Assembly (NCBI GenBank): GCA_034509755.1
Contig: CM067541.1
Coordinates: 17,720,001-17,784,000 of the forward strand
Length of the DNA: 64,000 nucleotides
From: Anisodus tanguticus
Lineage: Eukaryota; Streptophyta; Magnoliopsida; Solanales; Solanaceae
Reading direction: 5' to 3'
Shown: positions 11,911 to 24,480 of the stretch, in pieces
Position numbering within the stretch: the first letter of the stretch is position 1
Layout: the number at the start of each line of letters is the position of its first letter
Notes under the pieces: model-generated
What the model was told of the DNA's origin: nothing
Databases searched by the model: none
Seen by the model: the letters and a program-made list of their open reading frames with translations, nothing else
Position numbers and translations under genes: made by a program

Positions 11911-12862
11911 GTGACCAAGTTTCCCATAGTGGTGACAGTTCCCCTTGAACTTCTCCGTCGTCTGGGTCTTGCCGTATTTCTGGAACTTGCGCTTCTTGCT
12001 TGGGTTCCTTTTGGCCTCAGCCAGATTTGCCTATGCCTCCGTGTGTTGTTTTCCCCTAGGCAAGGCCTTCTTATTATCTTCCAGAATCTGGAGTTTGATA
12101 ATAAGTTCTTCAAAGGTCATTTCCTTTATCTTGAGTTTTAAGTAACTCATAAACTCATTCCACGAGGGAGGTAACTTCTCGATTAGTGATGCAACAAAAA
12201 ACTGCTCATTTGGTTTCATACCTTCCAGATCCAGGTAATGTAGAATCATTTGGAATTCCTGGACTTGGGACATCACTGTTTTGTTATCCACCATTTGAAA
12301 TTTCAGGAATTTCTCAACGATGAATTTCTTCGTACCAGCATCATGTGCGTTGTACTTCTTCTTCAGTTTTTCCCATAACTCTTTGGCGGTGCCTGCGGTG
12401 CAATACACCGTGTAGAGTGGGCCTGACAGATAGTTTAAAATATAGTTCTTACACATGAAGTCACTATGACTCCATGCATAAAGAACCATTTTCATGCCAT
12501 TAATGACATGGATACCTTGGCCCCCTTCAGCCATTTCATTAGGCTGAGGGTCCACTTCATTTCCAGCTTGTGGAGGATCTTCTGTTAGGAAATGAGTCAT
12601 TCCCATAACAGTCAGATAAAACAACATCTTCTGCTGCAATCTCTTGAAGTTGGAGCCCATGAACTTTTCTGGGCGTTCATGATGGAACCCGGAGGGTGGA
12701 GGAACTGTAACGTTCCCTTAAGAAGCAGCAAAGGCGTTGGATGAGCCTTGAGAAGTAGTGAAGGCATTAGGTGTGCCTTAAGTAGCAGTGGGGAAGACAG
12801 ATGGGTTGCCTTGAGTAGCAGTAGCAGCAAAATCAGAAGCGAGTTGATCTCTTCCAATCATC
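11907..12862 (-). pseudogene. Copia-B gag
   Basis: A 209-codon frame at 12031-12660 carries the capsid-type domain (FKRLQQKMLFYL at the start, KELWEKLKKKYNA in the middle, FEELIIKLQILED at the end). An ATG further upstream at about 12862 opens a short Thr/Gln/Gly-rich N-terminus, separated from the main frame by a frameshift. The zinc knuckle just downstream reads CHHYGKLGHMIKDC, so the second Cys of CX2CX4HX4C is Tyr (TAT for TGT). That would weaken nucleic-acid binding. Confidence 0.8.
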
Positions 12863-12896
12863 TTTCTAAGCACTTACAACAATCTTGTCTTAAAAT

Positions 12897-13774
12897 TGTG
12901 GGTTACAATAATTGCAGAAAATGGGAAGTAAGTAAATATTACAAATTGCTAGAAAGGATAAACTAAAGATTACAACAAACTGGAATCAAGAACGTTACAA
13001 ACTCCTTGAGATTTGTTGAGTCGAGTGATGACACTCTGTCTTTAAGACAAGATTGCCCCATATATATCCTTTTACATTGTCGGGCAATAGTCTCCCAAGA
13101 TACAACAACAACTAAACAAATGAGCAAATAAAACTCAAGTGTCACTCTTGAAGAACTTTGAGTATAGTAAACTTGCTAGAGAGGAAGAAGAAGACTTCAG
13201 AAAATTTCTGTGAGTGTTTTCTTAGTGTTGAACAATTGAGCCAAAGGCCTCAATTTATAGTATAATGAGATGACCCCTCAACTAGCCAACTAATGGTCTT
13301 CAATAGCCATGTAATGGCACTTATTGAGGGGTTACATTCAGCCAAATAATGGCTGAATTCATATGCCAAATAATGGAGATTCAATGCTCCAAAACCAACC
13401 CAAAAGTCAGAACTTTCCATCTTCCCGTTGCAGGATTCTGCCTGGGAGGCGCCGCGGTGCTCCGGCGCCTCGACTCCGACGGGGCTGCGCAACGGCCTTT
13501 CGCGGCGATTTCTGACTCGTTTCATCATACATTTCGTACATTTCTTCCTTCGTTTACCAACGTGGAATACTTATCATTTGGCCAATAACCGTCCATCGTT
13601 CTATGTCTCAAATGTATTACGTACGTACCAATATCTCTTTCACTAATGAAATTTGCGATACTTGACACTACGTCTGCACGTGTGTGGAAACGACGTTTCC
13701 GACGCGCGGGGCCCCAATTGTTCGAGTCATAAATAATGGGATAAACTTAATTCCACATTAGTAAATTTCCAACA
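12897..13774 (-). repeat. Copia-B 5' LTR
   Basis: Minus-strand LTR of about 878 bp. It starts TGTTGGAAATTT at 13774, has a TATA box (CTATAAATTGAGG) near 13250 and ends GTAACCCACA at 12897. The R-U5 part shares the text AAGACAAGATTGCCCC and GGGCAATAGTCTCCCAAGAT (minus or plus strand) with the LTR at 29835-31196, so the two belong to related families. Confidence 0.78.
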
Positions 13775-14809
13775 AATTGGACCCAAGCCCAATTGACCCG
13801 CCCAACCCGCCCAGATCTTAATGAGTTTGGACATTGATATACAATTAGATGGACTAAGTTTGGGTTAGTCCAACTTAACCCATTCATCCTGGGCAGTCCA
13901 GACCAACCCATTACATTAGCCGAAACTAACTCATCTACTATTTTATACCTTACCCTTAGTCTTCTCACGGCAAACCTATTCATCCTGTGCAAACTCCGAA
14001 ATTGTGTGCTCTTCCATTTTAGCTCACTGGTATTTCTAAATTCTGTTCATTTGTTTTATGTTCTTTTTCTATTTTTGTATAATGGGTACTGAAATTCTAT
14101 GTTTTCTTGATTGTTTATTTTTATTTCTCAGTTACTCGGTTAATTATTTTTCCTGGGTTCATTTGAATCATACCCATAAATGAAGTAACGCTTATATGCT
14201 CACTAGTATTTCTATTTTTAGCCCAACTATTGGTTCACATTATGTTACCCTGGTATCTCAGTTACTCTGTTAATTAGTTTGACATCAAATTTTTGGATTT
14301 TACAAAAGAAGGTATCAAATGATGTTACCTACTGTGATACTCAAATGTACTGCTAATACCCTCACAATACTTTCAATAAGGTTGCCTATCTTACCTGTTG
14401 CCAAAATAGGAGATCTCTATTCTCTGTTAATTATTTTCTCCCTTGATCATATATTATCTCTTTCTCTTCTATTTTGTTAGTTAATGTCAAAATAGGAGAT
14501 CTCTATTCTGATTAATGAATTTCTATGGTTCAAAATTGACGAAGACTACAACTATAATGTGCTTGAATAAGTTATTATTACTCCCTTTGTCCCAATTTAT
14601 TAGGTTTTGATTTATTTAAAATTTGAGATTATTGTAAAGAATTTGATCAAATTGGGTGGGTTGGGTCACGGTCCATTGTTTAGCCCATTTCAACCCAGCT
14701 CATCTTGATCCAAATGGACTTTGGGCAGGGTTGAGCATTAGCCCAACTATTAGTTCAACCCATCTGGGCTAGCCCAACTTCAGTCCAAACAACCCATTTG
14801 CCATCCCTA
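13775..14809 (-). mobile_element. hAT-like non-autonomous element, left end lost
   Basis: Right end on the minus strand is TAGGGATGGCAAATGGG, the terminal motif seen in many plant hAT elements. Both ends of the segment are rich in GGGTTGGGC/GCCCAACCC subterminal motifs, in opposite orientation. The left end is cut exactly at the Copia-B LTR boundary (13774/13775), so the 8-bp target duplication cannot be checked. An AAAATAGGAGATCTCTATTC motif is duplicated at about 14404 and 14486. There is no transposase coding region. Confidence 0.52.
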
Positions 14810-15821
14810 ATTGCCATAAAAAACGTACCATTCCGAGACCATCCACATTTGAGAAGATACTGCAATGGTTTACATGCATGTGATGTAAGCTACTTTGCGT
14901 CCTGCAAAGTTCCTGAAAATATTTTAGGCTTTTTGGTTGGAAAGTTAACATAAAATGGAAACGAAATGATTTTGACTCAATAGAAAGCTCCTCATTCAGG
15001 ATTTAGTAAACAAAAAATCAATGCTATCCGTTAAAAAACAACACTTCCGTTAATGGGCAGCTGATGCAGGGCAAATTGACGATATTGACTCAGTAGCACC
15101 TTAATCCAAAAGAACTCAATGTTGTCTTGAGCAAATATTTTAATCTTGGTAAGGTTGCGTACAATAGACCGTCGTGGTCTAGCCGCCCTTCTCCGGACCC
15201 CGCGCATAGCGGAAGCTTAGTGCACCGGGCTGCCTTTTTTAAAAAAAAAATAGAATGTTCACTTTTTTTTTTTCAAGTAAAAGTAAACTATTAAAGCAGA
15301 AAAAAGGTTCAGAGAGAGGAGATGAGCATCTTCACTTCATGATTTAAATTGTATCAGTTTATCATATAAAACTATACTGCAGTATCGTATGTTCTCAATC
15401 GGAATAACGCTTTATCGGTAATTTGCACCACTCTCACGTTCTTGAATGCCAAGCCCTGAATAACAATTATGGAACCTTATAAAATGCAATCAGTATTAGA
15501 GTTCAGAACAGTAACATATAGATCACCAATAAAATAACTTTTGAACTATGTGAATGTTACCTTGATGGAGAATTGTTGGAGCTGCAAAGTACAATAGACG
15601 AAACCCCAATTTCTAATGTCAAAAACATGCCAAAAGTTTCACAAAGTGAACTGAGATGAATATCAAATTATGCTGAATTAAAATAGGGAGCTATCTACCA
15701 AAAGAACATGAAAGTAAAGAATTTACCAAAACAAATAAAAGGACATATCAAATCAGTTAAAATAATTAGTTTAAATGCACAAACATTTTCATGGTTATTA
15801 CAAAGATCTCATGAAACAGGA
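14810..15821. other. Non-coding stretch around a SINE fragment
   Basis: Apart from the SINE piece at 15149-15240 there is no recognisable gene or repeat. A T-rich and A-rich tract follows the SINE at 15234-15275. Confidence 0.45.
15149..15240 (+). mobile_element. SINE, 5'-truncated
   Basis: The text GGTTGCGTACAATAGACC, CCGGACCCCGCGCATAGCGG and GCTTAGTGCACCGGGCTGCC followed by a T tract is the 3' half of a SINE family that I know as common in Solanaceae. Two other copies are at 39860-40042 (near full) and 43365-43464. The A and B boxes of the Pol III promoter are missing here. Confidence 0.75.
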
Positions 15822-17408
15822 TGTAGGGTTTTGTTGGGTTCAAAACACATAAGTAAGGCACATCGGCAGTTTAAAAGTTTTTGTTTCTTACTTACCCCAA
15901 CAATAATTCTGGTATGGTTATACAACAATAGAACTTGTAACATAAAACATTTACTTACAAGTATAATAATCTGGAATCTTTGTCTACTATAAGGTGCACA
16001 CGCGTTGCCCTTCCAATTGCAAGCTCCAAGCTTCAATGTATTTCTCCTTCGGAAAGCTAGGAAATCCGGCAGAGGTTCGAGAGTATTTGATTCTAAGTCT
16101 CTAAGGCTTAGAATGCTTTCAGAAAATGTTGTAGAATAATGAAAATGAATGCCTCTATTTATAGTTGAAAATTAGGTCAAAAACCCGGATTAGGGTTTGA
16201 CCTTGGGCCTGGCCCAAAATCGACGCAGAGGCGCCGTGGCCCTAGGGTATGGGTTCCGCAACGCTTGATGAATTTCTGCACTGCGCCGCGGCCCTAGGGT
16301 ATGGGCGTTGCGGCGCTCGACGTGCAGTTGCACTGCCTCGATTTAATTTCCGTGCATTCTTAATTAAATCCAAAATCCAATTTGACTTAATTAATGTAAT
16401 CATTATTCATTTAAATGTCTCGATTCCAAATCGAACATTTTAATTACTCTCACAGTACATCCTTAGATCGAAATGGACAATCGACATAGTGTGACCCTAC
16501 ATGCCTTCTCATATCGACATTAATCAAATTAAGGTCTACGCGGAACTCCTAGACGGCGCCGGAAGACGAACTCAATATGTGAAGTATGTTTACGCGAATC
16601 CAGTAAACTTAACGTTTATGTGGTAAGATAAAATCCTTTCATTCACGACACACCCGATCAAGCTTAGGATTTGTCAAGTGTCTATCTAAATGGCTTAATC
16701 ATTGTATCTCATCTATATTAGTTGACGACTGGACCATATTCTAAATATGTCTATTGCGTTGGCCAACGACTTAGTCAACCTAATATCACTGAGAATCCGA
16801 GTGTTCTCTCGAATATACATTCGAGGAATGAATCATAATCTTGGCTCAACTACCACCTTCAATCCACATCGTAATGTACCCAATACAAGCCGTATCTCAA
16901 CCTACAAGGCATTTGAGCTTAGGACGGGATCAAAGTACATTACTTTGTAGATAAGGTGCGTATTGACCTCAAGTCTAAGGACTTCTATCTCCCACACGCT
17001 GATCATACGTTAGACAAGTATAACAAACAGTATATCAGCAGGGTATACCAATACTTCCAAAGTATCCATGTGTCCATCACGAGTAACCATTACTCGTAGC
17101 TGGTGAGACATACTACATTCTCTAAGAATGCATACCACATGTCGACTTATCACATATCATCGATATCCCATTCTCGATGATCATTAGTCGAGGCTATTTT
17201 AAGAGTTACGCTCTATCATAAAATATCTCACTCTATTAATGACAACGTAAGCTCAAGGGATGCACATTAATGAATAATCACAAACAATTAAATAATAATT
17301 CAATAATTGCAAATGTCAAAATATTAATCTCCATTAATAATAATATGAATGTGTATAAAATACATTTGTCCTAATACAGATTGTCTCTAGGACATAAATA
17401 TACTTTCA
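15822..17408 (-). repeat. LTR-like repeat, copy 2 (probable solo LTR)
   Basis: The 1.59 kb counterpart of 1672-3216 in the same orientation. TATAAATAG on the minus strand is near 16156. A segment with CCCTAGGGTATGGG occurs twice here (about 16242 and 16292) but only once in copy 1, which explains the greater length. The part that includes 16747-16950 looks identical to copy 1 by eye, whereas the R-U5 side (15822-16450) shows many more differences. No primer-binding site, polypurine tract or perfect target duplication is next to it. Confidence 0.65.
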
Positions 17409-19463
17409 ACACGATGCTTTAAATAAAAGGCCATGTTCCATCCCCCACTCTATTTTAGTGATTCAAACCTCGATGTGAGCAAAAAGTTTAAATTAACTCC
17501 TACAAGCAATTTTTTTGGTTACATCACCCTTCCATTAACATGCAGAAGCTTAGAAGGAACAACACATTAAATTTTACCTTGCAAACAGAATTTGTTAAGA
17601 TTTAAGAACCTCGTTCACTGGAATATTGTTGCCTAGATTAGTGAGAAAAACCAAATCACTTTGTAAAGCAGCAAGACAAATCTCACCTTGTTTTCTGTCA
17701 CTTTTCCTCATCCTTGACATCCTCATCTTCATCTTCTTTGATAACATCTTCCTATCTTCAGATTCATCATCTTCATCAGTCTCCAATAAATCATGACACA
17801 AATAAGAAATTATTTCGTCCCGAATTGATGAGCTACAAAAGCACAATATATAACATCATATTCACGCTTCTACTAAAAAATACAACAACTTATGACACAT
17901 AAGACAAAAAAATTAATTTGCTTGAACAAAAATCAAAGTAATAGTGAATTAATACTAAAGGACTCCTTCATAGAAGAAATTAGCTACTGACCCTTATTAC
18001 AATCTTGTTCCCTTTAATTCTACAGCTCTTCACCCTGTCAGAAATATATATTTGACATAGTTATATTAGTGTATTTAGCAACAAAATGGAGTTGAAATTG
18101 TGGAACATGAGTAAGGTCATCTATATCTTCGACTTCATCTTATGGTGTTTATGGTTCAATGATCATTAGTGTGTTTTTAGTGTCAAAATTTCTCTATTTA
18201 TGTAGTTATTTGTTTAAGCAGGACTTAAATACTCTTCGTACTCAGTCATATTGTTTGTACTAACTTACCTTTGTTCTCTTATTTGTTAAAGAAAATCAAT
18301 TTGGAAGTAAGTGTTAAACTACAACTCCCTTTTGAGTTTGTGACCTGCATATACATCTTTTGATGGCCACCAAACTTATGGAACAAAGGTAATTGGAATT
18401 ATAACTTGTTACCTTTCTCCATTTACCGGCCATATGGTGATACATACCATCTCACAGCATCTTTGTTTAATAAAATATACAAAGAGTTTACTCAAATTTT
18501 GCTCTAATATTTTGTCTTGAACATTTACAGTTTGATAGCCAATGTACAATGTAAGAGTCATGTAACCAATGGACTGGAGGCTGAAACAATGATTTGGATT
18601 CTTTATGGCTCGTTTCTATGTTTTGATATCATCGTGTATCAAATTAAGTTCATGAATGTGTGTAAGCATATGCATATTATGTACATTGGTAGCAAGGCCT
18701 ACTAAGCGACTTAATTGAGCTTATATCAACTTTAGCTACTTCATCAAAGTAGTAAAAAATTATGAGGGGAACTGTTTGGATGCTTTAGTGGTTCATAGAG
18801 CGAGGTAACACCATATCTCTACTAAATGAAATAAAGTAGAGTATTCTCTTTTTCTTTTGAGTCATATATTTCCACACATTCTTGAAGTATATCATCTTTA
18901 AATTCTATCTCAAGCTATGATCAATAGATTTAATTGTTGTTAGCTTGATCCTAGGTAATCAGCCCGGTTTCAGTTCGATTAAACTAAACGCTACATTTTT
19001 CTATTTGTCTTTATATGGGCAACAGAAAATACAAATCAAATATTTTCATCAAAAAATTAAAGAGACTAAAGAATAATATCATCATGCGAAATAAGATAAG
19101 AACCATATACTTAAAGAATCCCGTGCTCTATGTGATATGCAGAATTCATCCAGCAAAATATATGATTAAAAATAAAAAATTAAATTTGGGATTACCTGCA
19201 CTACAAGTCTACAATTACATGAACTACATAGCAATTTTCTGATAGAAAAGACTATTGAGATGTGAAACCTCTTCTGCCACTTCCTTGCATCTCATTTTCG
19301 TACCATTGCTTTGCATACACATGAGAACCAACAAAGGGGAAGAAGCACTAAATTTGAACATGAAGAGCCAAAAGAAAAAACGAATGAATGCAACAAATTA
19401 CAACCCAAATTCCAGACAAAAACAGAAAAATTAAAACAGATATCAACTAATCAAATAAAAGAT
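17409..19463. other. Gene-less AT-rich stretch
   Basis: No supported gene. An acidic/basic low-complexity frame on the minus strand at 17595-17846 is the only frame of note. It has a GTGAG motif that could be a splice donor, but I cannot match it to a family. The rest is AT-rich with no clear terminal repeats. Confidence 0.45.
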
Positions 19464-19786
19464 TGTTAAATATACCCGTGATATACACGGAATATACGCC
19501 GTGTATATCACGGGCTGCCTTCGGTTGAATGGACTGTTGGGCCGTGATATACAAGGTGTATATCAACCGTGTATATCACGGTTTAGTGTCCTAGTTTAGG
19601 TAAAGTTTGGTTGTAATTATTGTTGTACACTTACCATAATTGTATTACCATAATTATATAGTTAATGTCCAAATAGAATAAGGTTTTAGGAGTAGAATAG
19701 GAATAGGATTTTCCTATTATGGAAAAATGTACATTGTATATATACTCTTTCAATTAATGAAAATAATCAAGGAATTATTTCTTTCA
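19464..19786 (+). repeat. Copia-C 5' LTR with U3 hairpin
   Basis: Starts TGTTAAATATACCC and ends TTATTTCTTTCA directly before the primer-binding site. The first 110 bp contain three nearly palindromic copies of CCGTGATATAC/GTATATCACGG (19477-19515 and 19542-19585), able to fold into hairpins. The TATA-like TGTATATATAC is at about 19735. Confidence 0.85.
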
Positions 19787-19938
19787 TGGTATCAGAAGTC
19801 TAGGTTCTTTTTCTCCCAATCTTTTCCCAACTATTTCCGTCGCCAACCAGTCTCGGACCGAGAGCCTATCCTCGGTTTCCGTCCTGACAATATTTCTTTT
19901 TCCTTCCAAATCCCTCTATCACGTCTTGCGTTGTGATT

Positions 19939-20780
19939 ATGGCTAAGAACACGTTTCACCCTGCCCTTACTGTTTCTAACATCAAGAATCACATCCCTAT
20001 CATTCTTGAAATAGAAAACGTCAAATACGCGACGTGGGCCGAACTGTTCAAAGTTCACGCACGCTCGCATCAAGTCCTCCATCATATTAACCCCGCGGCT
20101 CCTACGGATACGGAGGTTCCCAACTCCGAGGACGATCCTAACTTATGGACAACCCTTGATGCTACTGTTCTTCAATGGATTTTATTCAACTATTTCTACC
20201 GACCTCTTGCAAACGATTATTGAGCCTGACACAACGGCGAAGGCTGCTTGGGATATAATACGTGATATATTCCAAGATAATCAAAATTCTAGAGATGTTA
20301 CTCTTGAGCAGGAATTCTCCCACGTCAACATGGAAGATTTTTTGAACGTTTCAGCTTATTGCAAAATGTTGAAGGAATTGGCGGACCAACTCCGCAACGT
20401 TGGCGCGCCCGTTTCAAATAATCGTTTGGTCCTACAAATGGTTGCAGGCCTATCTGAGGCCTATAGTAGTATTGGCACGCTTCTTCGTCAGAGCAGATCT
20501 CTTCCGCAATTTTATCAGGCTCGTTCTATGTTTACGCTCGAAGAAGTCGGCTTGGCAAAAAGGCAGCTACCGGTGCTAGTCTCGTAGTCATGATGACGTC
20601 CTCCATAAATTCTCTAAGTTTTGGTGATAATTCGGGCCAAAACCGTGCTACCGGTGGCGGCAAGAATACTCAAAAAAATAATGGCAAAAACCGCGGGGGC
20701 AAACGCGACGATTCCGGCAGTGGTGGCGGTGGCCAAAATACCGGCAGTGGGCCCCGTCCAGGCCGCAGTGGGCCACCGTC
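19939..20780 (+). pseudogene. Copia-C gag
   Basis: Gag starts at ATG 19939 (MAKNTFHPALTVSNI). It continues WAELFKVHARSHQVLHHI and LWTTLDATVLQWI, then a one-base insertion at about 20180 shifts frame into YSTISTDLLQTIIEPD. Capsid-type text (SHVNMEDFLNVSAYCKMLKELA, VLQMVAGLSEAY) follows to about 20570. A Gly/Asn-rich tail (20590-20793) takes the place of a zinc knuckle. Very similar to gag of Copia-E (59463-60143). Confidence 0.82.
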
Positions 20781-21059
20781 CTACTGGTCCTAGCCCTGGG
20801 CCCCCTGGCAGGGGCCTGAGCCAGTGGGCAGTGGACCAACAGCCCCTACGGCCCAAAGATATCCGGTCCACGGAAACCGGGCCGCCCAACGATCCGGTCC
20901 GGTTTTCTCGGCCCAATACATTCTGGCCCAGTGGATTCCGCCCTAGTTCTGGGTCGAGGCAGCAAGCCGGTGTGTTTGGGCCCCGGCCTCCTCAGGCCCA
21001 TCATGCAACGGGCCCCACCCCAACTGATATTGAGCGGCAATGCACACACTTGGTTTAAC

Positions 21060-22290
21060 TTTCCCAGACCTGAATTGATACATGGACACCGGAGCCACTA
21101 CCCACATGACATCCGATCAAGGTACTCTCGCGTCTTATTCCAATTTGAGCAACAGTCGTGGAATAATTGTTGGTAATGGTAATTCAATTCTGATTCGTGG
21201 TTATGGTCATAAAACTATCTCCCCCCATCCACCACTTATCTTGAAAAATACCCTTCATGCCCCTAAATTGATTAAAATTTTGGTGTTTGTCTGTAAATTC
21301 ACAACTGATAATTTCGTGTCTGTTGAATTTGATTCGTTTGGGTTTTCTGTGAAGGATTTCAAGACGGGAATTCCTCTCATGAGGTGTGATAGTAGGGAAG
21401 ATATTTATCCTATCACGCCAACGTCCGATTTCAAGACGGGGATTCCTCTCATGAGGTGTGATAGTAAGGGTACGCGTAGTACTCCGAATTGTCAAGCTTG
21501 TTCCTTAGAAAAATTGTTAGATTGTCGTTTGTAGAATCTAATTCTCATACTTTAAAGCCTTTTGATATTATTCATAGCGATTTATGGACATCTCATGTTC
21601 TTGGTTCTTTGGGTCAACATTATTATGTTCTATTTCTGAATGATTTTTCTAATTTTTTATGGACTTTTCCGCTAGCGAAAAAATCTAAAGTTTTTTCCAA
21701 TTTCTTAAAATTTAGAGCATTCATTAGAACCCAATTCGAACGGAAAATTAAAAATATTCAATGTGATAATGGCAAAGATTATGATAATTGGGTGTTTCGG
21801 GAGTTTTGTGCTAATTATAGGATTAATTTTCATTTTTCTTGTCCTCATACGTCTTCACAAAATGGGAAAGCCGAACGCAAAATTCGTACCATTAATAATA
21901 TTGTCCGAACTTTATTGATTTATGCTTCTGTACCCCCTTCTTTTTGGCATCATGCTCTACAAATGGCTACATATCTCCTTAACATACTTCCTATCAAAGG
22001 CTTGACGTATTCCTCCCCTCTTCATATCTTATATAATAAGACTCCTTCGTATTCTCATCTTAGGGTCTTTTGGTGCTTGTGTTATCTACTCTTTTCGTCC
22101 ACCACAATTAACAAACTTCAGGCTCGGTCTACCCCTTGTGTGTTTTTGGGTTATCCGTCTAATCATCGTGGTTATAAATGCTTTGATTTATCGTCTAATA
22201 AAATCATCGTTAGTCGCCATGTTATTTTTTATGAATCCCAATTTCCGTTTGCTAAGTTAAGTAGTCTCGTACCTAGTTCGTATAATTTTT
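21060..22290 (+). pseudogene. Copia-C protease and integrase
   Basis: Protease reads YMDTGATTHMTS at 21079. The residue before it is a TGA stop where Copia-E has Trp. A piece of 72 bp is tandemly repeated at 21356-21427 and 21428-21465 (DFKTGIPLMRCDS twice), and the zinc-binding pre-integrase segment is lost there. The integrase core at 21489-22290 is one open frame: FDIIHSDLWTS, IQCDNGKDYDN and SSQNGKAERKI hold the D, D and E residues, and VFLGYPSNHRGYKC marks its C-terminal part. Confidence 0.82.
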
Positions 22291-22689
22291 TAGATGATGG
22301 TGTATCTCCGTATCTTATCCATCATTTTTCGGACGCGTCCGTCACCCCAAATCCGCCAACGGGCCCACTTCCCGCTGGACCAATAGTTTTTTATCACCCC
22401 TCGGTTTCCAGTCCCGTCCTTGGGCCAGCTTCTGGCCAGTTGCCAAAATTGGGACAGTTGCCCAGCTCAATACGGAAACTGGGCCAGTCTCGGATTCAGT
22501 CCCTGCTATGGTTTACCGATCTAGGCCAGCAGGCCCACTGCCTGCTGGCCAGTCCGTCACTTGTTCCGAAATTTCCCAAAATTCACCCAATTCTTCCCCG
22601 AGTCATAGACCAGTCACCCGTAGTCAACGGGGTATTTTTAAACCAAAAAGACATTTTAATTTGAATTCTAATGTTTTTAAATCACCTCT

Positions 22690-24480
22690 TTACCTCGTAA
22701 ACCTGTGTCTGCTTTAAATGACCCGAATTGGAAAATTGCTATGACCGATGAATATAATGCTCTTATTGATAATAAGACGTGGGAGTTGGTGCCCCGTCCA
22801 TTTGGTGTTAATATTATTCGGTCTATGTGGATTTTTGCTCATAAAGACAATTATGACGGTTCTTTTACGAGGCATAAGGCTCGTCTTGTAGGTGATGGTA
22901 AGACTCAGCAGGTTGGTGTGGATTGTGGTGAGACATTTAGTCTGGTGGTCAAGCCGGCTACCATTCGCACTGTGCTCAGCTTAGCTCTTTCGAAAGCATG
23001 ACCCATTCATCAGTTAGATGTAAAGAATGCTTTCTTGCATAGTGATCTCAAGGAGACAGTCTATATGCCTCAACCTTTGGGGTTTAGGGATCCCAAATGT
23101 CCTCATCATGTCTGTTTATTGAAAAAGTCCTTGTATGGGCTTAAGCAGTCCCCACAGGCTTGGTATAAGAGATTTGCAGACTATGTTTCGACTATTGGGT
23201 TCTCTCACAGCAGGTCTGATAATTCATTGTTCATATATCGTCATAGTTCTTCCCTGGCTTATATACTATTATATGTGGATGATATTATCTTGACTGTCTC
23301 TTCTGATGCATTATGCTAGTCTATCATGACAATACTCAGTTCTGAGTTTGCTATGAAAGACTTGGGGGCCTTGAGTTATTTTTTTGGCATTGCTGTCAAT
23401 TGTCATACAGGTGGGTTGTTCTTATCATAACGTAAGTATGCAGCTGAGATCATTGAGCGAGCTGGTATGTCCTCATGAAAGTCTACTTCCACTCCAGTTG
23501 ATACTAAACCCAAGTTGGGTGCCGCGGCCGGCTCACCTTACGAGGATCCGACCCGCTATCGCAGTCTTGTAGGGGCTCTTCAGTATCTTACTTTCACGAG
23601 ACCAGATATTACGTATGATGTACAACAAGTGTGCTTGTTTATGCTGCTACTCGCCATTCTGGCGGTATATTTCTATGTCAGAAGAAATACATCGAAGAGA
23701 TCATTGACCGTGCAGACATGACGTCTTGCAAGCCATCCCACACGCCAGTGGACACCAGTTCCAAGCTTAGTGTTGATTCCGGCCCTTCGTATTCAGACCC
23801 GACTCACTATCGTAGCCTAGCTGGGGCCCTACAGTACCTCACATTCACGAGACCAGACATATCATATGTCGTGCAACAAATATGTTTGCACAATCCGACG
23901 GAAGCACACATGCATGCCCTCAAACGTATTTTACGATACGTCCAGGGCACACTTTCACCTCAGCTTACATCTATACAGGTCCGCACTCAGTAGTATCACT
24001 ACGTATTCTGATGTTGACTGGGGTGGGTGTCCTGACACCCGACGCTCCACGTCTGGTTACTACATTTTCCTCGGAGATAACCTATTGTCTTGGTCTTCCA
24101 AAAGGCAACCTACACTATTTCGATCCAGTGCCGAAGCAAAGTACAGAAGTGTAGTCAACGTCGTCTCTGAGTCTTGTTGAATCCGCAACCTTCTACTTGA
24201 GTTTCATTGCCCGATTCAAAAGGCAACACTGGTCTACTGCGACAATATTAGTGCGATATCTTTCCGGCAATCTCGTCCAACATCAACGCACCAAACACAT
24301 TGAGATGGACATTCATTTTGTTCGCAAAAAAATGGCTTGTGGTCAAGTTCGTGTTCTTCATGTTCCTTCTAGATATCAGATTGCCGACATCTTTCACCAA
24401 AGGACTTCCACGCATACTGTTTGATGATTTTCGAGCCAGTCTCAGTGTTCGTGAGACTCCCGCTTCGACTACATGGGTTT
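22690..24480 (+). pseudogene. Copia-C RT-RNase H with duplicated RT tail
   Basis: RT runs from NDPNWKIAMTDEYNAL (22717) through GETFSLVVKPATIRT and LDVKNAFLH to YVDDIILT at 23274, where the catalytic Asp pair is intact. TGA at 22999 and TAG at 23318 interrupt it. RSLVGALQYLTFTRPDITY (23545-23610) recurs as RSLAGALQYLTFTRPDISY (23810-23870), with the join inside the CLFM/ATRHSGG text at about 23640. RNase H (DWGGCPDTRRSTSGYY, RTKHIEMDIHFVRKK) ends at 24480. Confidence 0.84.

Larger units (their letters stand above)
8542..13774 (-). mobile_element. Ty1/copia retrotransposon with internal deletion (Copia-B)
   Basis: A minus-strand element with its 5' LTR at 12897-13774 and a U3-only 3' LTR at 8542-9124. 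A polypurine tract (AGAGGGGAT, minus strand) ends at 9125, directly before the 3' LTR start TGTTGGAAATTT. Gag, protease and integrase are present in order. Most of the reverse transcriptase, including the YVDD catalytic box, is deleted at about 10695. The gag text FKRLQQKMLFYL is typical of copia gag (UBN2 family). A related LTR without its coding region sits at 29835-31196. The element is dead but recognisable throughout. Confidence 0.88.

Noticed and set aside
1672..17408. The two LTR-like copies as ends of one 15.7-kb element
   Set aside because: No primer-binding site or polypurine tract inside either copy and no outer target duplication (ATAAT against ACACG); two solo LTRs fit better.
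17595..17846. 83-codon minus-strand frame with DEDDESEDRK and Lys/Met-rich text, followed by a GTGAG motif
   Set aside because: Low-complexity composition, no family resemblance and no matching neighbouring exon; left as part of a gene-less stretch.
20614..21049. Long GC-rich frames on both strands over the Copia-C gag tail
   Set aside because: They are shadows of the Pro/Gly-rich linker coded on the plus strand; no independent evidence.
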